DNA from: Bradyrhizobium algeriense
GTDB lineage: Bacteria; Pseudomonadota; Alphaproteobacteria; Rhizobiales; Xanthobacteraceae
Direction of reading: 5' to 3'
Assembly (NCBI RefSeq): GCF_003062295.1
Contig: NZ_PYCN01000027.1
Coordinates: 1 to 64,000, forward strand
Length of the DNA: 64,000 nucleotides
The notes under the pieces: model-generated
The model's database searches: none
Seen by the model: only the letters and a program-made list of their open reading frames with translations
What the model was told of the DNA's origin: nothing
Translations under genes and position numbers: made by a program
Part shown: positions 8,147-15,862 of the stretch, piece after piece
Layout: every line of letters starts with the position of its first letter
Position numbering within the stretch: position 1 is the first letter of the stretch

Positions 8147-8407
8147 TTATATACTTGAGAAGTAAAGCCCGGCGGCGGTGAGGGCAGCAAAGATTGCCCA
8201 TGAAACGGCTTTGGGTCGTAAGACCCCGCCACGACTGGCCGAAGACAGCGTTCCGGGAAGCCAGTAGAGCGCGATGAACAGCTTGGGCCGTATTCCGCCC
8301 CACCTGACATAACCGGGCTGGCCATCGATCGGCTTTCGGAAATCACGCCAAACGTAGTGAGCGCCAGTAAGTATGTAAGCGATGGCGATGACGGCCACGA
8401 TTCTCAT
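8147..8407 (-). CDS. small membrane protein of unknown function
   Basis: The protein has 86 residues with hydrophobic stretches at both ends (about residues 2-18, IVAVIAIAYILTGAHYV, and 68-86, AVSWAIFAALTAAGLYFSS) and a third weaker one around LFIALYWLPG. The connecting loops are basic and Gly/Pro-rich. I do not recognise a family. It lies 3 bases after the stop of the preceding short frame, in the same direction as the hydrolase upstream. The reading frame and composition look coding, but it is short. Confidence 0.55.
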   Translation of the reverse strand: MRIVAVIAIAYILTGAHYVWRDFRKPIDGQPGYVRWGGIRPKLFIALYWLPGTLSSASRGGVLRPKAVSWAIFAALTAAGLYFSSI

Positions 8408-8410
8408 AGA

Positions 8411-8555
8411 TCACTTGCCACTTCCTTTGCGCGGCGCCGGCTTCATCTTCGCCAGCCGCGCCATAAGATCATCAGCCCGCGACTTGTCATCCGCACCGAT
8501 CTCCTTGGCCTTCTCAATGAAGGGCGAGGCTGGAAGAGCCCGCGGCTCGCGTCTG
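8411..8555 (-). pseudogene. short C-terminal coding remnant or start-less small gene
   Basis: Between the hydrolase stop and the small membrane gene, one minus frame ends with SPFIEKAKEIGADDKSRAD and DLMARLAKMKPAPRKGSGK. This charged, helix-like composition looks like a real protein tail. No ATG, GTG or TTG lies in frame between the hydrolase stop (8556) and this tail; the frame simply continues open, out of register, through the hydrolase. It could be the remnant of a small gene, or a gene whose start was lost by a frameshift. Confidence 0.3.
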
Positions 8556-9326
8556 TTATCGATGCGGGTTCGGATAAACCAAACTCCGCCAGCCGCTTCG
8601 ATCGAACGGCGCCCATTCGCCTTCCGGCTGCGCCAGGCGATCGGCCACCGCATAGACCGCTGCGGGGTGATGGCCCATGCCGCAATGGCTGCTCTCGACC
8701 TCGATGCTCTCTGAAGTCGCCGACGTCTTTTCCATGCAGCCCTGCCAGGCGCAGATGCCATCGGTGCGGCTGAAGATCGCGGTGGTCGGCACCGGCGGCG
8801 TGCCGGACAGCGCACCGCCGAAACGGGCGTCTTCTTCGTCGGCACGGCGGCCGCTCGCCATCTCGTAAACGCGCCAGGCGTTGGTCGCCTTCGGTCCCGC
8901 GGCGAACGGGCTGCCAAGCGTGATCACGGAGCGCACGCGCTCCGGCATCATCTTGGCGAGCTGGCGTGCGTAGAGACCGCCGAGGCTCCAGCCGACCAGC
9001 GAGACCTTGCGGCCATGGGTGTCGTTCAACTCGTGCACGAGATCGACCATCGCGTTCTGCACGCCGTGGCGCAGCCCGAGATTGCGGCCCTGGCGCCAGC
9101 CGCTGACCGCGTAGCTGCGGCTCTTCAGGAAGCTGCGCAGCGGACGCGTGGAAGTGTCTGATGCAACAAGCCCGGGCAACACCAGCACCGGATGACCATC
9201 GCCTCGCGGGGCGAGGCTCAGCAGCGGCAACGCGCCGAGAAACGCGCCCAGTTCGGAAATGGCTCGCCCCTCCAGAAACATCAGCGTTCTGGACGGCGGC
9301 GAAAGCGTCTGTGTAGCAACGGACAT
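8556..9326 (-). CDS. alpha/beta-hydrolase (GWSLGG type)
   Basis: This 256-residue alpha/beta-hydrolase has the oxyanion region VLVLPGLVASD, the nucleophile elbow VGWSLGGLYAR (Ser), an acid candidate in FSRTDGICAWQGC and a His candidate in SSHCGMGHHP. The ITLGSPF block after the nucleophile is typical of PGAP1/lipase-like hydrolases, so an ester or lipid substrate is plausible but unproven. It is clearly a paralogue of the hydrolase at 21990-22790: both share GDGHPVL, the GRNLG block and AVADRLAQPEGE near the end. There is no signal peptide. Confidence 0.8.
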   Translation of the reverse strand: MSVATQTLSPPSRTLMFLEGRAISELGAFLGALPLLSLAPRGDGHPVLVLPGLVASDTSTRPLRSFLKSRSYAVSGWRQGRNLGLRHGVQNAMVDLVHELNDTHGRKVSLVGWSLGGLYARQLAKMMPERVRSVITLGSPFAAGPKATNAWRVYEMASGRRADEEDARFGGALSGTPPVPTTAIFSRTDGICAWQGCMEKTSATSESIEVESSHCGMGHHPAAVYAVADRLAQPEGEWAPFDRSGWRSLVYPNPHR

Positions 9327-9510
9327 TATGTCTCCTCTCGGGCGGGCCCCTTACGTCTCGGCAGCCACGCCACTGGTTCAGTTAGACGCAACGCAGTAGA
9401 ATCGTTCGCAACGCAACATTGTTCCATAAAAAGCTAAGGAACCGGTTTTGCCGTTGCAAGCGGGGCAGATCACAGTCGGAACAACTAAAAGCGTTGACGT
9501 GATCAATTAG

Positions 9511-10797
9511 TCACAGCAGCCGCAGCAGGTATTCGAGGGTGTAGAGCGCCAGCCCTGCAAGCCCGCCGATCAGCGAGCCGTTGAAACGGATGTATTGCAG
9601 GTCGCGGCCGATGTTGATTTCGATCAGCGAAATCAACTGCCCCATGTCCCAGGATTTCACCTGATCCGAGATGAAGGTCGAAACGCCGCTCTTCTGTTCG
9701 GCGACGACGGTGCGCATCACGGCAACGAGCCCCTGATTGATTTCGGCGCGAAGTTCGGGGTCGCCTGCCAGCGCCTCGCCGGCCGTCACGAACATGCGCA
9801 CCAGATATTGCTGCAGCACCTGCGTCTCGCCCGAGGCGCTGCGCTCGAAGAACGAGCGCGCGTTCGCCCAGATGTGGCGCGCGAGACCGGACAGTTCGGG
9901 GCGCGCCAAAAGATCGCGCTTCAGGCCCTGGATGCGCTCGGCATAGACCGGATCGGTGCCGAGCCGATCGACGAACGTCAGCACCATGCGATCGAACTCA
10001 CCGCGAAACGGATGGGCGGGATCGTTGCGGACTTCCTCGAAGAAGACGGTGGCGGAAGCGACGATCTTGTTCACCAGAAACTTGTCGGCACGATAGAGTT
10101 TTAAAAGCGTCGGCAATTCGGCGCGGATCTTCTCACGGATCATCGCCATGGTTTCGGCCTGCGTCATCATCTGATGCACGCCGCGAAGGAGATCGTCGAG
10201 CAGACCCTGATGCCGCCCCTCCTTCACGAATGCGCGCAGCGTTCCGGCGGCGAGCGGCGCCAGATCGATCGCCATCAGCTGCGCGGTGATGCGGCGGCTG
10301 ACGTAGGTCATCAGCCCGGAATTCTCCGTCGCAGCTACCGCTTCGGGCAACAGCCGCAGCGCAAAGCGCGCGAGATCCTCGCTGCGCTTGCGGTCGCGCA
10401 GCCAGTCGGCGATGAACGAGCCGAAATCGATCTGCCGCAGCTTGGCTTCGACCGGGGCAGATTCGAGGAAATGCACCTCGATGAATTCGCCGAGCTTGTC
10501 GGCGATGCGCTGCTGGTTGCTCTGGATGATCGCGGTATGCGGGATCGGCAATCCCAAGGGTCTTTTGAACAGCGCCACCACGGCGTACCAGTCGGCGAGG
10601 CCGCCGATGGTGGCGGCCTCGGCAAAGGCTGCGATGAAGCCGAGGGCGGGATGCAGGGGCAGCAGCGCCCTGGCGGCGAGGAAGATCACAAACGTCGCCG
10701 CCAACACCCCCGTCGCCAGCAACTTCACACGCCGCAACTCGGCGGCGCGGGCGGCGTCGCCGGGAGTGTCGATGCCGAAGGTGGCGGGAAGCGTCAT
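9511..10797 (-). CDS. DUF445 membrane protein
   Basis: The 428-residue protein matches the DUF445 family. Two N-terminal membrane segments (about residues 28-47 and 53-70) carry AEAATIGGLADWYAVVALF, the family's most conserved block, followed by PHTAIIQSNQQRIADKLGEF. A long helical soluble part follows, and one C-terminal membrane segment (GGLAGLALYTLEYLLRLL) closes the chain. Biochemical function is unknown. It stands alone between a 184-bp gap and a family A repeat. Confidence 0.9.
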   Translation of the reverse strand: MTLPATFGIDTPGDAARAAELRRVKLLATGVLAATFVIFLAARALLPLHPALGFIAAFAEAATIGGLADWYAVVALFKRPLGLPIPHTAIIQSNQQRIADKLGEFIEVHFLESAPVEAKLRQIDFGSFIADWLRDRKRSEDLARFALRLLPEAVAATENSGLMTYVSRRITAQLMAIDLAPLAAGTLRAFVKEGRHQGLLDDLLRGVHQMMTQAETMAMIREKIRAELPTLLKLYRADKFLVNKIVASATVFFEEVRNDPAHPFRGEFDRMVLTFVDRLGTDPVYAERIQGLKRDLLARPELSGLARHIWANARSFFERSASGETQVLQQYLVRMFVTAGEALAGDPELRAEINQGLVAVMRTVVAEQKSGVSTFISDQVKSWDMGQLISLIEINIGRDLQYIRFNGSLIGGLAGLALYTLEYLLRLL

Positions 10798-10837
10798 GAC
10801 GGCTTTCGAAGAAGATTCGCGCCTGTGTCAGCGTACC

Positions 10838-10955
10838 CCGTCATTGCGAGCGTAGCGAAGCAATCCAGCTCACCGCGAACGGAAAGATGGATTGCGTCCG
10901 CCTTCGCTCGTTGAGCATCGGCGGACAAGTCGTCGCTATAGCCCTCGCAATGACG
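10838..10955. repeat. palindromic intergenic repeat, family A copy 3 (expanded)
   Basis: The outer ends are CCGTCATTGCGAGCG and CCCTCGCAATGACGG, with the usual GAAGCAATCC and GGATTGC arms. This copy is longer than the others because about 30 extra bases (around 10905-10940) separate the inner and outer right arms. It lies between DUF445 and the phasin. Confidence 0.8.
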
Positions 10956-10996
10956 GAGGAGATGCAACGTTGATCTATGCCGACACCCGACAAAAA

Positions 10997-11021
10997 GAAG
11001 GCCCGCCAAAAGCGGGCCTTC
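10997..11021 (-). terminator. Rho-independent terminator of the phasin gene
   Basis: Two perfect 10-base arms, GAAGGCCCGC and GCGGGCCTTC, flank a 5-base loop. Read on the minus strand the hairpin is followed by TTTTTG. It lies 29 bases past the phasin stop codon. Confidence 0.93.
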
Positions 11022-11049
11022 GAAAATGCAGTTGTCAGGCGGATCGCGA

Positions 11050-11526
11050 TCAGGCGGTCTTGGAGTAGACCTTGGCGAAGTTGTCCTGCGCGTTCTTGGC
11101 ACCCTCGGTGACGAGCTTGCCGAGATATTCGGTGCTGGCCTTCGCCCGCGAGACGAGCACTTCGCCACGCGCACGGACCAGGTCCGACTGGATCTGGGCG
11201 GCTTCGCTCAGCGACTTGGCCGATGCGAGCTTGTCGATGCCGGCGAAGAACGCTTCCGCGTCCTGATAGAACGCCTGCTGGATGTTGCGGCTGATCTTGG
11301 CGGCCTCGGAAACCGAACCGGCAACGGCGGTCTCGATCGCAGCGGTCGCCTTCTCCGAACCTGCGTAAAAGTCGGCAGCGCGCTCCTTGGCGGTCTCGGC
11401 CTGCTTCTTCACGAACTCACGGGCAGCTTCCGGAACTTCCAGGTTCTGGAGCTTGGTGAACGCCTCGGTGACGGGCGCGAAGGCTTCCTTGACGGTGTTC
11501 AGCACGGAATTGGTTTCGGTGGTCAT
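11050..11526 (-). CDS. phaP: phasin (PHA granule-associated protein)
   Basis: Phasins coat polyhydroxybutyrate granules. The 158-residue protein is almost entirely amphipathic helix. It has the phasin_2-type core: VKEAFAPVTEAFTKLQNLEV, then AREFVKKQAETAKERAADFY, and a repeat-like region around AFYQDAEAFFAGIDKLASA. No membrane segment or signal is present. It is monocistronic, with its own strong terminator downstream and palindromic candidate operators upstream. It lies 250 bp from the PHA synthase operon. Confidence 0.88.
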   Translation of the reverse strand: MTTETNSVLNTVKEAFAPVTEAFTKLQNLEVPEAAREFVKKQAETAKERAADFYAGSEKATAAIETAVAGSVSEAAKISRNIQQAFYQDAEAFFAGIDKLASAKSLSEAAQIQSDLVRARGEVLVSRAKASTEYLGKLVTEGAKNAQDNFAKVYSKTA

Positions 11527-11618
11527 TGGGTCTCTCCATCCTCAGGTTTGAGCTATGGGCTCACCCCGTCCGGATTGGCCCGGGGCAGGAGTGTTGTGCC
11601 ATAGTTAATGGTGCGGCG

Positions 11619-11632
11619 CAACATCAATGTTG
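11619..11632. promoter_or_regulatory. inverted repeat CAACAT-N2-ATGTTG upstream of the phasin
   Basis: A perfect 6-base (7 with flanking G/C) inverted repeat lies about 90 bp upstream of the phasin start, preceded by TGCGGCGCA, which has TGC-N3-GCA symmetry. PhaR regulators of phasin genes bind TGC-rich dyads in other alphaproteobacteria, so this is a candidate site. The assignment is inference. Confidence 0.4.
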
Positions 11633-11640
11633 CAGCGCGA

Positions 11641-11658
11641 TATCACGAATTCGTGATA
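11641..11658. promoter_or_regulatory. 18-bp perfect palindrome upstream of the phasin
   Basis: TATCACGAATTCGTGATA is perfectly self-complementary. It sits 8 bases upstream of the CAACAT inverted repeat in relation to the phasin gene, in the 246-bp gap between the phasin and the GNAT gene. A spacing and symmetry like this suit a dimeric regulator. Which protein binds is unknown. Confidence 0.45.
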
Positions 11659-11772
11659 AGCCTGATGGATGAGCGGTTCGCCCAGAGAAACGGCAAAAGT
11701 TCCACTTTAGGCTAATGCCGGAGCCGGCCCCATCTACTTTGCATGGGGTTGTTTTCGCGATTTTTTGTCCAG

Positions 11773-12366
11773 CTAGTGCTGGACCGCCCCCGGCAACCCG
11801 TAGGCTTCCATCTGTGCCCGAACCTGCGCCACATTATGTCCGAGCACGACGATGTCGTGCTTCTTGCCGTCGACGTCCCGGACGTGGTCCCGCAGCAGGG
11901 CCTCGGCCTTGAAGCCCAGGCTTTCGAACAGCGTGATCGCCGCCTGCTGGTCGACCGTCATTTGAACCGACAGCTTTTCCAGCCCGGCGCCCAGGGCCAG
12001 CGCGAAGGTCTCCTGCGACAGCGCCCGGCCGACGCCCTGCCCGCGGACATCCTGCGACACCACCATCCGGATCTCGCCGACATGGGGCGACCAGGAATGC
12101 GGGTCGCGCACCAGCGTGCCGCAGCCGACCACCGTGCCGTTTTTCACCGCCAGCAGGCTCGTGATGGCGCCGCGCTCGATCTCGTTGACCCAGGCCGACA
12201 GCACTTTGGGCTGACTGATATTGCGCGGCAGGAACAGCAGGTCGTGCGTCGGAAGCTTTTGCGCGAAGGCCAGCACGGCGGCTTCGTCGCTGCGCGCCAT
12301 CATGCGGAATTCAATGTCGCCGGCGTCGGTCTTGACGTGGCGCGGATAGGAACGTGTTTCGCTCAT
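11773..12366 (-). CDS. GNAT-family acetyltransferase
   Basis: This 197-residue GNAT protein has the acetyl-CoA-binding motif A (VSQDVRGQGVGRALSQETFA, with the R/Q-x-x-G-x-G/A pattern) preceded by the strand EIRMVVS. The substrate is unknown. It overlaps phaC by 4 bases, so it is translationally coupled to a PHA synthase operon. A hairpin with 7-base arms (GTCCAGC/GCTGGAC, 11767-11784) carries the stop codon in its loop, but no T-run follows on this strand. Acetylation of a granule or synthase component is possible but only inferred from position. Confidence 0.82.
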   Translation of the reverse strand: MSETRSYPRHVKTDAGDIEFRMMARSDEAAVLAFAQKLPTHDLLFLPRNISQPKVLSAWVNEIERGAITSLLAVKNGTVVGCGTLVRDPHSWSPHVGEIRMVVSQDVRGQGVGRALSQETFALALGAGLEKLSVQMTVDQQAAITLFESLGFKAEALLRDHVRDVDGKKHDIVVLGHNVAQVRAQMEAYGLPGAVQH

Positions 12367-13445
12367 GTTGATCTCTTACCTAGCCAGGAGTCCAGTTTCG
12401 GCCACAGCCGCTTGATCGCGTTGGCGCCGGCGACGAGGCTGACATGACCGCCCTTCAGCATCACCTCTTCCTTGTCCGTGGAGCCGACCTTGGTGATCAG
12501 GTGTTTTGCGGCGCCATAGGGCACGATGTGATCGTGTTCGGCGACCGCATGCAGGATCGGCACCTTGATCTTTGAAATATCCGCCGCGCGTCCGCCGACC
12601 GTCATGGTGTCGTTGTAGAGCTTGTTGTCCCACATCAGGTCTTTGGTGATGGCGCGAAAGTACTCGCCGGCCAGCGGCAAGGTGTCCGTGCCCCAGCGAT
12701 CCATCATCCGGTAGGCTTTGACGTATTCGTCGTTCCAGATGTTCTCCCACAACTGCACCTGGCTGACGGTGCGCGAGGCCGGCCGCAGCATTTCGAACGA
12801 GGACAGGATCATTTCCGGCGGCACGTTGCCGACGCTGTCGACGAGGCGGTCGACATCGAAATAGCGCCGGTCGGAGAAATTCGAAAACAGCTTCATCTCG
12901 CGGAAATCGATCGGCGTGGTGAAGCAGATCAGGTTCTTCATCGGCCCGTCGTTGAAGATCGAGCCGTACAACAGCGACAGCACGCCACCAAAGCAATAGC
13001 CGATCACGTTGACATCATGCTCGCCGGAATCCTGCTGCACGCGGCGGACGCAGTCCGGGATGAAGTCGAGGACGTAGTCCTCCATCCGCAGGGATTTTTC
13101 CTCCGGCTTCGGCGCGGTCCAGTCCAGCATGTAGACGTCGTAGCCGCGCTTCAACAGAAACTCGATAAAGCTCTGGCCCGGCACCAGGTCGAGGATGTAG
13201 CCGCGGTTGGTGGTCGCCATCACGATCAGGATCGGAATGCGGTAGATTTCGTCCGCGACCGGCCGATAGTGATAGAGGTTCATGGTGCCGCGGACAGCGA
13301 GAATGTCCTTTGGCGTCGAGCCGAGCGATGGACCGGACGAGGAAAAATATTCGACGCCCTTGATGCTGCGCTGGATCGCGCGCTGCACCTCGGACTGGAC
13401 CCGCTCCGAGATCGACGCCAGATCGAGAGCCGCCGGAGCGTTCAT
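12363..13445 (-). CDS. phaC: class III-type poly(3-hydroxyalkanoate) synthase subunit PhaC
   Basis: PhaC polymerises (R)-3-hydroxyacyl-CoA. The 360 residues fit class III/IV PhaC rather than the roughly 600-residue class I enzymes. Catalytic features are visible: the lipase-like box IGYCFGG with the nucleophilic Cys, the Asp in AEHDHIVPYGA, and the His in KGGHVSLVAG. DVYMLDWTAPK and LVPGQSFIEFLLKRGYDVY are conserved synthase blocks. The start has GGAGGGAG upstream. It overlaps both the PhaE-like gene (ATGA) and the GNAT gene by 4 bases, giving a tightly coupled three-gene operon. Confidence 0.92.
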   Translation of the reverse strand: MNAPAALDLASISERVQSEVQRAIQRSIKGVEYFSSSGPSLGSTPKDILAVRGTMNLYHYRPVADEIYRIPILIVMATTNRGYILDLVPGQSFIEFLLKRGYDVYMLDWTAPKPEEKSLRMEDYVLDFIPDCVRRVQQDSGEHDVNVIGYCFGGVLSLLYGSIFNDGPMKNLICFTTPIDFREMKLFSNFSDRRYFDVDRLVDSVGNVPPEMILSSFEMLRPASRTVSQVQLWENIWNDEYVKAYRMMDRWGTDTLPLAGEYFRAITKDLMWDNKLYNDTMTVGGRAADISKIKVPILHAVAEHDHIVPYGAAKHLITKVGSTDKEEVMLKGGHVSLVAGANAIKRLWPKLDSWLGKRST

Positions 13446-13822
13446 TTCTGCTCTCCCTCCGATGGCGGACGCTTGGTGCGCGGCGGCCGCGGCGTGCCAA
13501 GGCCGCCGTCCTGCGCCAGCGAGTTATGATGCACCTGATGCAGCATCGCCTTGATCTCGTTGAGCTGGCCTTCGATCGACTGCAGCCGTTCGGCCATGCC
13601 GACCATCTGCGCCCGGCTCGGCAGGTTCATCGCCAGCAGGTATTTCTCCATCAGCTCGCCGAGCTGCTTCTGCGCGCCCGCCGACACGCCGCCGACCTGG
13701 TTCATCGCCTTGGAGAACTCCGGCGAGGTCATCGCCTGGTTGGCGAAGGAATTGAACCCCTTCTCCATCTCCCCGAGCATGGTCTGCCAGATCGCGGCAG
13801 GATCGTTGCCTTTGTCGGCCAT
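13442..13822 (-). CDS. phaE: short PhaE-like subunit of the PHA synthase
   Basis: The 126-residue helical protein has the block YLLAMNLPSRAQMVGMAERL followed by QSIEGQLNEIKAML. This resembles the C-terminal part of PhaE, the accessory subunit of class III PHA synthases (N-x-P-T/S-R near the C-terminus, then a coiled coil). It is far shorter than the about 300-360 residues of classical PhaE and ends in a Pro/Arg tail. It is first in the operon before phaC, with an ATGA overlap. The PhaE label is from this motif plus position. Confidence 0.7.
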   Translation of the reverse strand: MADKGNDPAAIWQTMLGEMEKGFNSFANQAMTSPEFSKAMNQVGGVSAGAQKQLGELMEKYLLAMNLPSRAQMVGMAERLQSIEGQLNEIKAMLHQVHHNSLAQDGGLGTPRPPRTKRPPSEGEQK

Positions 13823-13987
13823 CGCGCCTCTCCCGAAAGGTTACGAGCGCTTGCCACGCTTCGCTTGCTGTTTGGCCCATACGACACCGTTGCGGCGGGC
13901 CGGTCAACCGCTGCCAAGTCTTCTGCGGTGCGGGAAACCATGCCATAGTTACTCAAAGCTCAGGTCACCTAAGGGAAGACAAACGCG

Positions 13988-14902
13988 ATGCTCGCCCATC
14001 AGCCGCCACAGATCGCTCGCGCCAACGGCATCGATATTTGCTACGAAATTTTCGGTGATCCGGCCGCGGAACCGCTGTTGCTGATCATGGGGCTCGGCGC
14101 CCAGATGATCCACTGGGATGACGATTTCTGCCGCCAGCTCGCCGCACGCGGCTTTCGCGTCATCCGCTTCGACAATCGCGACATCGGCAAGTCTTCTCAT
14201 CTATCTGGCGGTGGGCGGCTGACGCCGTTCGAACTGCTCAAGCTGCGGTTCCTGAAGATCCCGGTCGCCTCGACCTACAGATTGATCGACATGGCGAAGG
14301 ACACGGTCGGCCTGATCGATGTACTCGGCATCCAATCGGCACACCTCGTCGGAGCATCGATGGGCGGCATGATCGCCCAGGAAATCGCGCTGTCGTTTCC
14401 GCAGCGGGTGCGTTCGCTGACCTCGATCATGTCGACGACAGGTAATCCCAAGGTACCGCCGCCGACGCGCGAAGCCGCCGCCGTGCTGATGGCGCCGCCG
14501 CCGGCCACGAAAGAGGAATATTTCGCGCGATTTGCCCAGACGTGGAAAGTGCTGCGCGTCGGCTCGTTCCCGGAAGACGAAGCGCTCGACCCTTCACGCG
14601 CCGCGCGCACCTATGAGCGCGGCCTCAATCCGAACGGCGTCGGCCGGCAGTTGCGGGCCGTGCTGGCCTCCGGCAGCCGCAAGGAACGGCTGGCGCAGGT
14701 AAAGGCGCCGACGCTGGTCATTCATGGCACTGTCGATCCGCTGATCCGTCCCGAGGGCGGCAAGGACACGGCGGCGTCGATCCCTGGCGCAAAGCTGCTC
14801 ATGATCGAAGGCATGGGTCACGCGCTGCCGATCCCGATGTGGCCGCAGATCATCGGCGCGATCGACGAGCACGCGCGTCGCGCGGCAGCGAAGGCGGCGT
14901 AG
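13988..14902 (+). CDS. alpha/beta-hydrolase
   Basis: The 304-residue alpha/beta-hydrolase has the oxyanion region LLIMGLGAQMIHWDDDF, the nucleophile elbow VGASMGGMIAQ, the acid candidate in VIHGTVDPLIRPEGG and the His in EGMGHALP. DNRDIGKSSHL is the strand-loop typical of esterases and haloperoxidase-like hydrolases. It is transcribed divergently from the PhaE-like gene with 165 bp between the starts. There is no signal peptide. An esterase or lactonase acting on polyester-derived or lipid substrates is possible, but nothing in the sequence fixes the substrate. Confidence 0.82.
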   Translation: MLAHQPPQIARANGIDICYEIFGDPAAEPLLLIMGLGAQMIHWDDDFCRQLAARGFRVIRFDNRDIGKSSHLSGGGRLTPFELLKLRFLKIPVASTYRLIDMAKDTVGLIDVLGIQSAHLVGASMGGMIAQEIALSFPQRVRSLTSIMSTTGNPKVPPPTREAAAVLMAPPPATKEEYFARFAQTWKVLRVGSFPEDEALDPSRAARTYERGLNPNGVGRQLRAVLASGSRKERLAQVKAPTLVIHGTVDPLIRPEGGKDTAASIPGAKLLMIEGMGHALPIPMWPQIIGAIDEHARRAAAKAA

Positions 14903-14908
14903 CTCTGC

Positions 14909-15029
14909 GTAGCCCGGATGGAGCGCAGCGCAATCCGGGAAACTCTATCAGCTAGCGGCCGTCCCGGATCACGCGGAGCCTGTCATCGGGCGCGCAATCG
15001 CGCGACCCGTTGGCTCCATCCGGGCTACG
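14909..15029. repeat. palindromic intergenic repeat, family D copy 1
   Basis: The outer arms are GTAGCCCGGATGGAGC and GCTCCATCCGGGCTACG-like mirror sequence, with CAATCCGGGA and TCCCGGAT inside. It fills the gap between two convergent genes and overlaps the 3' end of the methyltransferase-like gene, whose TAG stop lies within the right arm. Confidence 0.85.
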
Positions 15030-15699
15030 CTTTATTGGCAATCCAGATGACGTGGCGCGCGCCGCCGCCTCTGCCAGTGGCGCGGATATTGACTTCGTTG
15101 ACGTCGAAGCCTGCACCACGAAGGCGCTTTGCGAATGCCGGATTGGGCCCGGACGACCAGACCGCCAGCACGCCCCCCGGCCGCAACGCCGCGCGCGCCG
15201 CATCCAACCCGGACGGACTATAGAGCCCGTCATTGGCCTTGCGGGTCAGCCCCTCCGGGCCGTTGTCGACGTCGAGCAGAATAGCGTCAAATTTCAAACG
15301 GTGCGCGCGGATGATTTCGGTGACGTCGGATTCCCGAATGCTCACGCGCGGATCATTCAGGCTGTCGCCAAAAATTTCCGCCATCGGACCTCGCGCCCAG
15401 GCGACGACCGCGGGCACCAGTTCGGCCACCACGATCTGCGCTTTGTTTCCGAGCACGGCGAGCGCCGCGCGCAGGGTGAAGCCCATGCCGAGGCCGCCGA
15501 TGAGCACATGCGGCTTTGCAATCTTTTCGATCTTCTTCGCCGCGAGCGTCGCCAGCGCCGCCTCCGAGCCCGAGAGTCGACTGTTCATCAGCTCGTTGGT
15601 GCCGAGCATGATGGAGAACTCCTTGCCGCGCCGCTTCAGGCGGAGCTCGTCGTCGGTGCCCGGAATGCGCGCGGTGTCAATCTTTTCCCAGGGAATCAT
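15025..15699 (-). CDS. spermidine synthase-like (SAM-fold) protein
   Basis: The 224-residue protein has the spermidine-synthase/SAM-methyltransferase fold: glycine motif IGGLGMGFTLRAALAVL, acidic VVAELVPAVVAWA, then DAILLDVDNGPEGLT at the position of the catalytic/acidic loop and PGGVLAVWSSGPN. FSIMLGTNELMNSRLSGSE is the N-terminal beta part seen in this family. I chose the start at 15699 (MIPWEKIDTARIPG). The open frame upstream translates repeat sequence and P450 antisense. Polyamine synthesis is not established for such short homologues. Confidence 0.8.
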   Translation of the reverse strand: MIPWEKIDTARIPGTDDELRLKRRGKEFSIMLGTNELMNSRLSGSEAALATLAAKKIEKIAKPHVLIGGLGMGFTLRAALAVLGNKAQIVVAELVPAVVAWARGPMAEIFGDSLNDPRVSIRESDVTEIIRAHRLKFDAILLDVDNGPEGLTRKANDGLYSPSGLDAARAALRPGGVLAVWSSGPNPAFAKRLRGAGFDVNEVNIRATGRGGGARHVIWIANKA

Positions 15700-15730
15700 G
15701 CCACGGCTTTTAGCATGCTGTCTCAATAGT

Positions 15731-15853
15731 CGTCGTCCCTGCGAACGCAGGGACCCATAACCACTGGACATTGTGGTTACGGGCAGATTATCCGGCACTA
15801 TTGTCTTAACGAGAGGCCGCGGAGTATGGGTCCCTGCGTTCGCAGGGACGACG
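15731..15853. repeat. palindromic intergenic repeat, family C copy 1
   Basis: The outer arms are CGTCGTCCCTGCGAACGCAG and a mirror CTGCGTTCGCAGGGACGACG, each of which is also a small hairpin (CCTGCG-AA-CGCAGG). Inner arms are CCATAACCAC/GTGGTTA and GTATGGG. It separates the P450 fusion gene from the methyltransferase-like gene and may end the P450 transcript. Confidence 0.85.
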
Positions 15854-15862
15854 GATAGAGCT

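Noticed and set aside
11728..11748. CCCCAT-N9-ATGGGG hairpin as terminator of the GNAT gene
   Set aside because: The T-run follows it on the plus strand, while the GNAT gene is on the minus strand. No plus-strand gene ends there.
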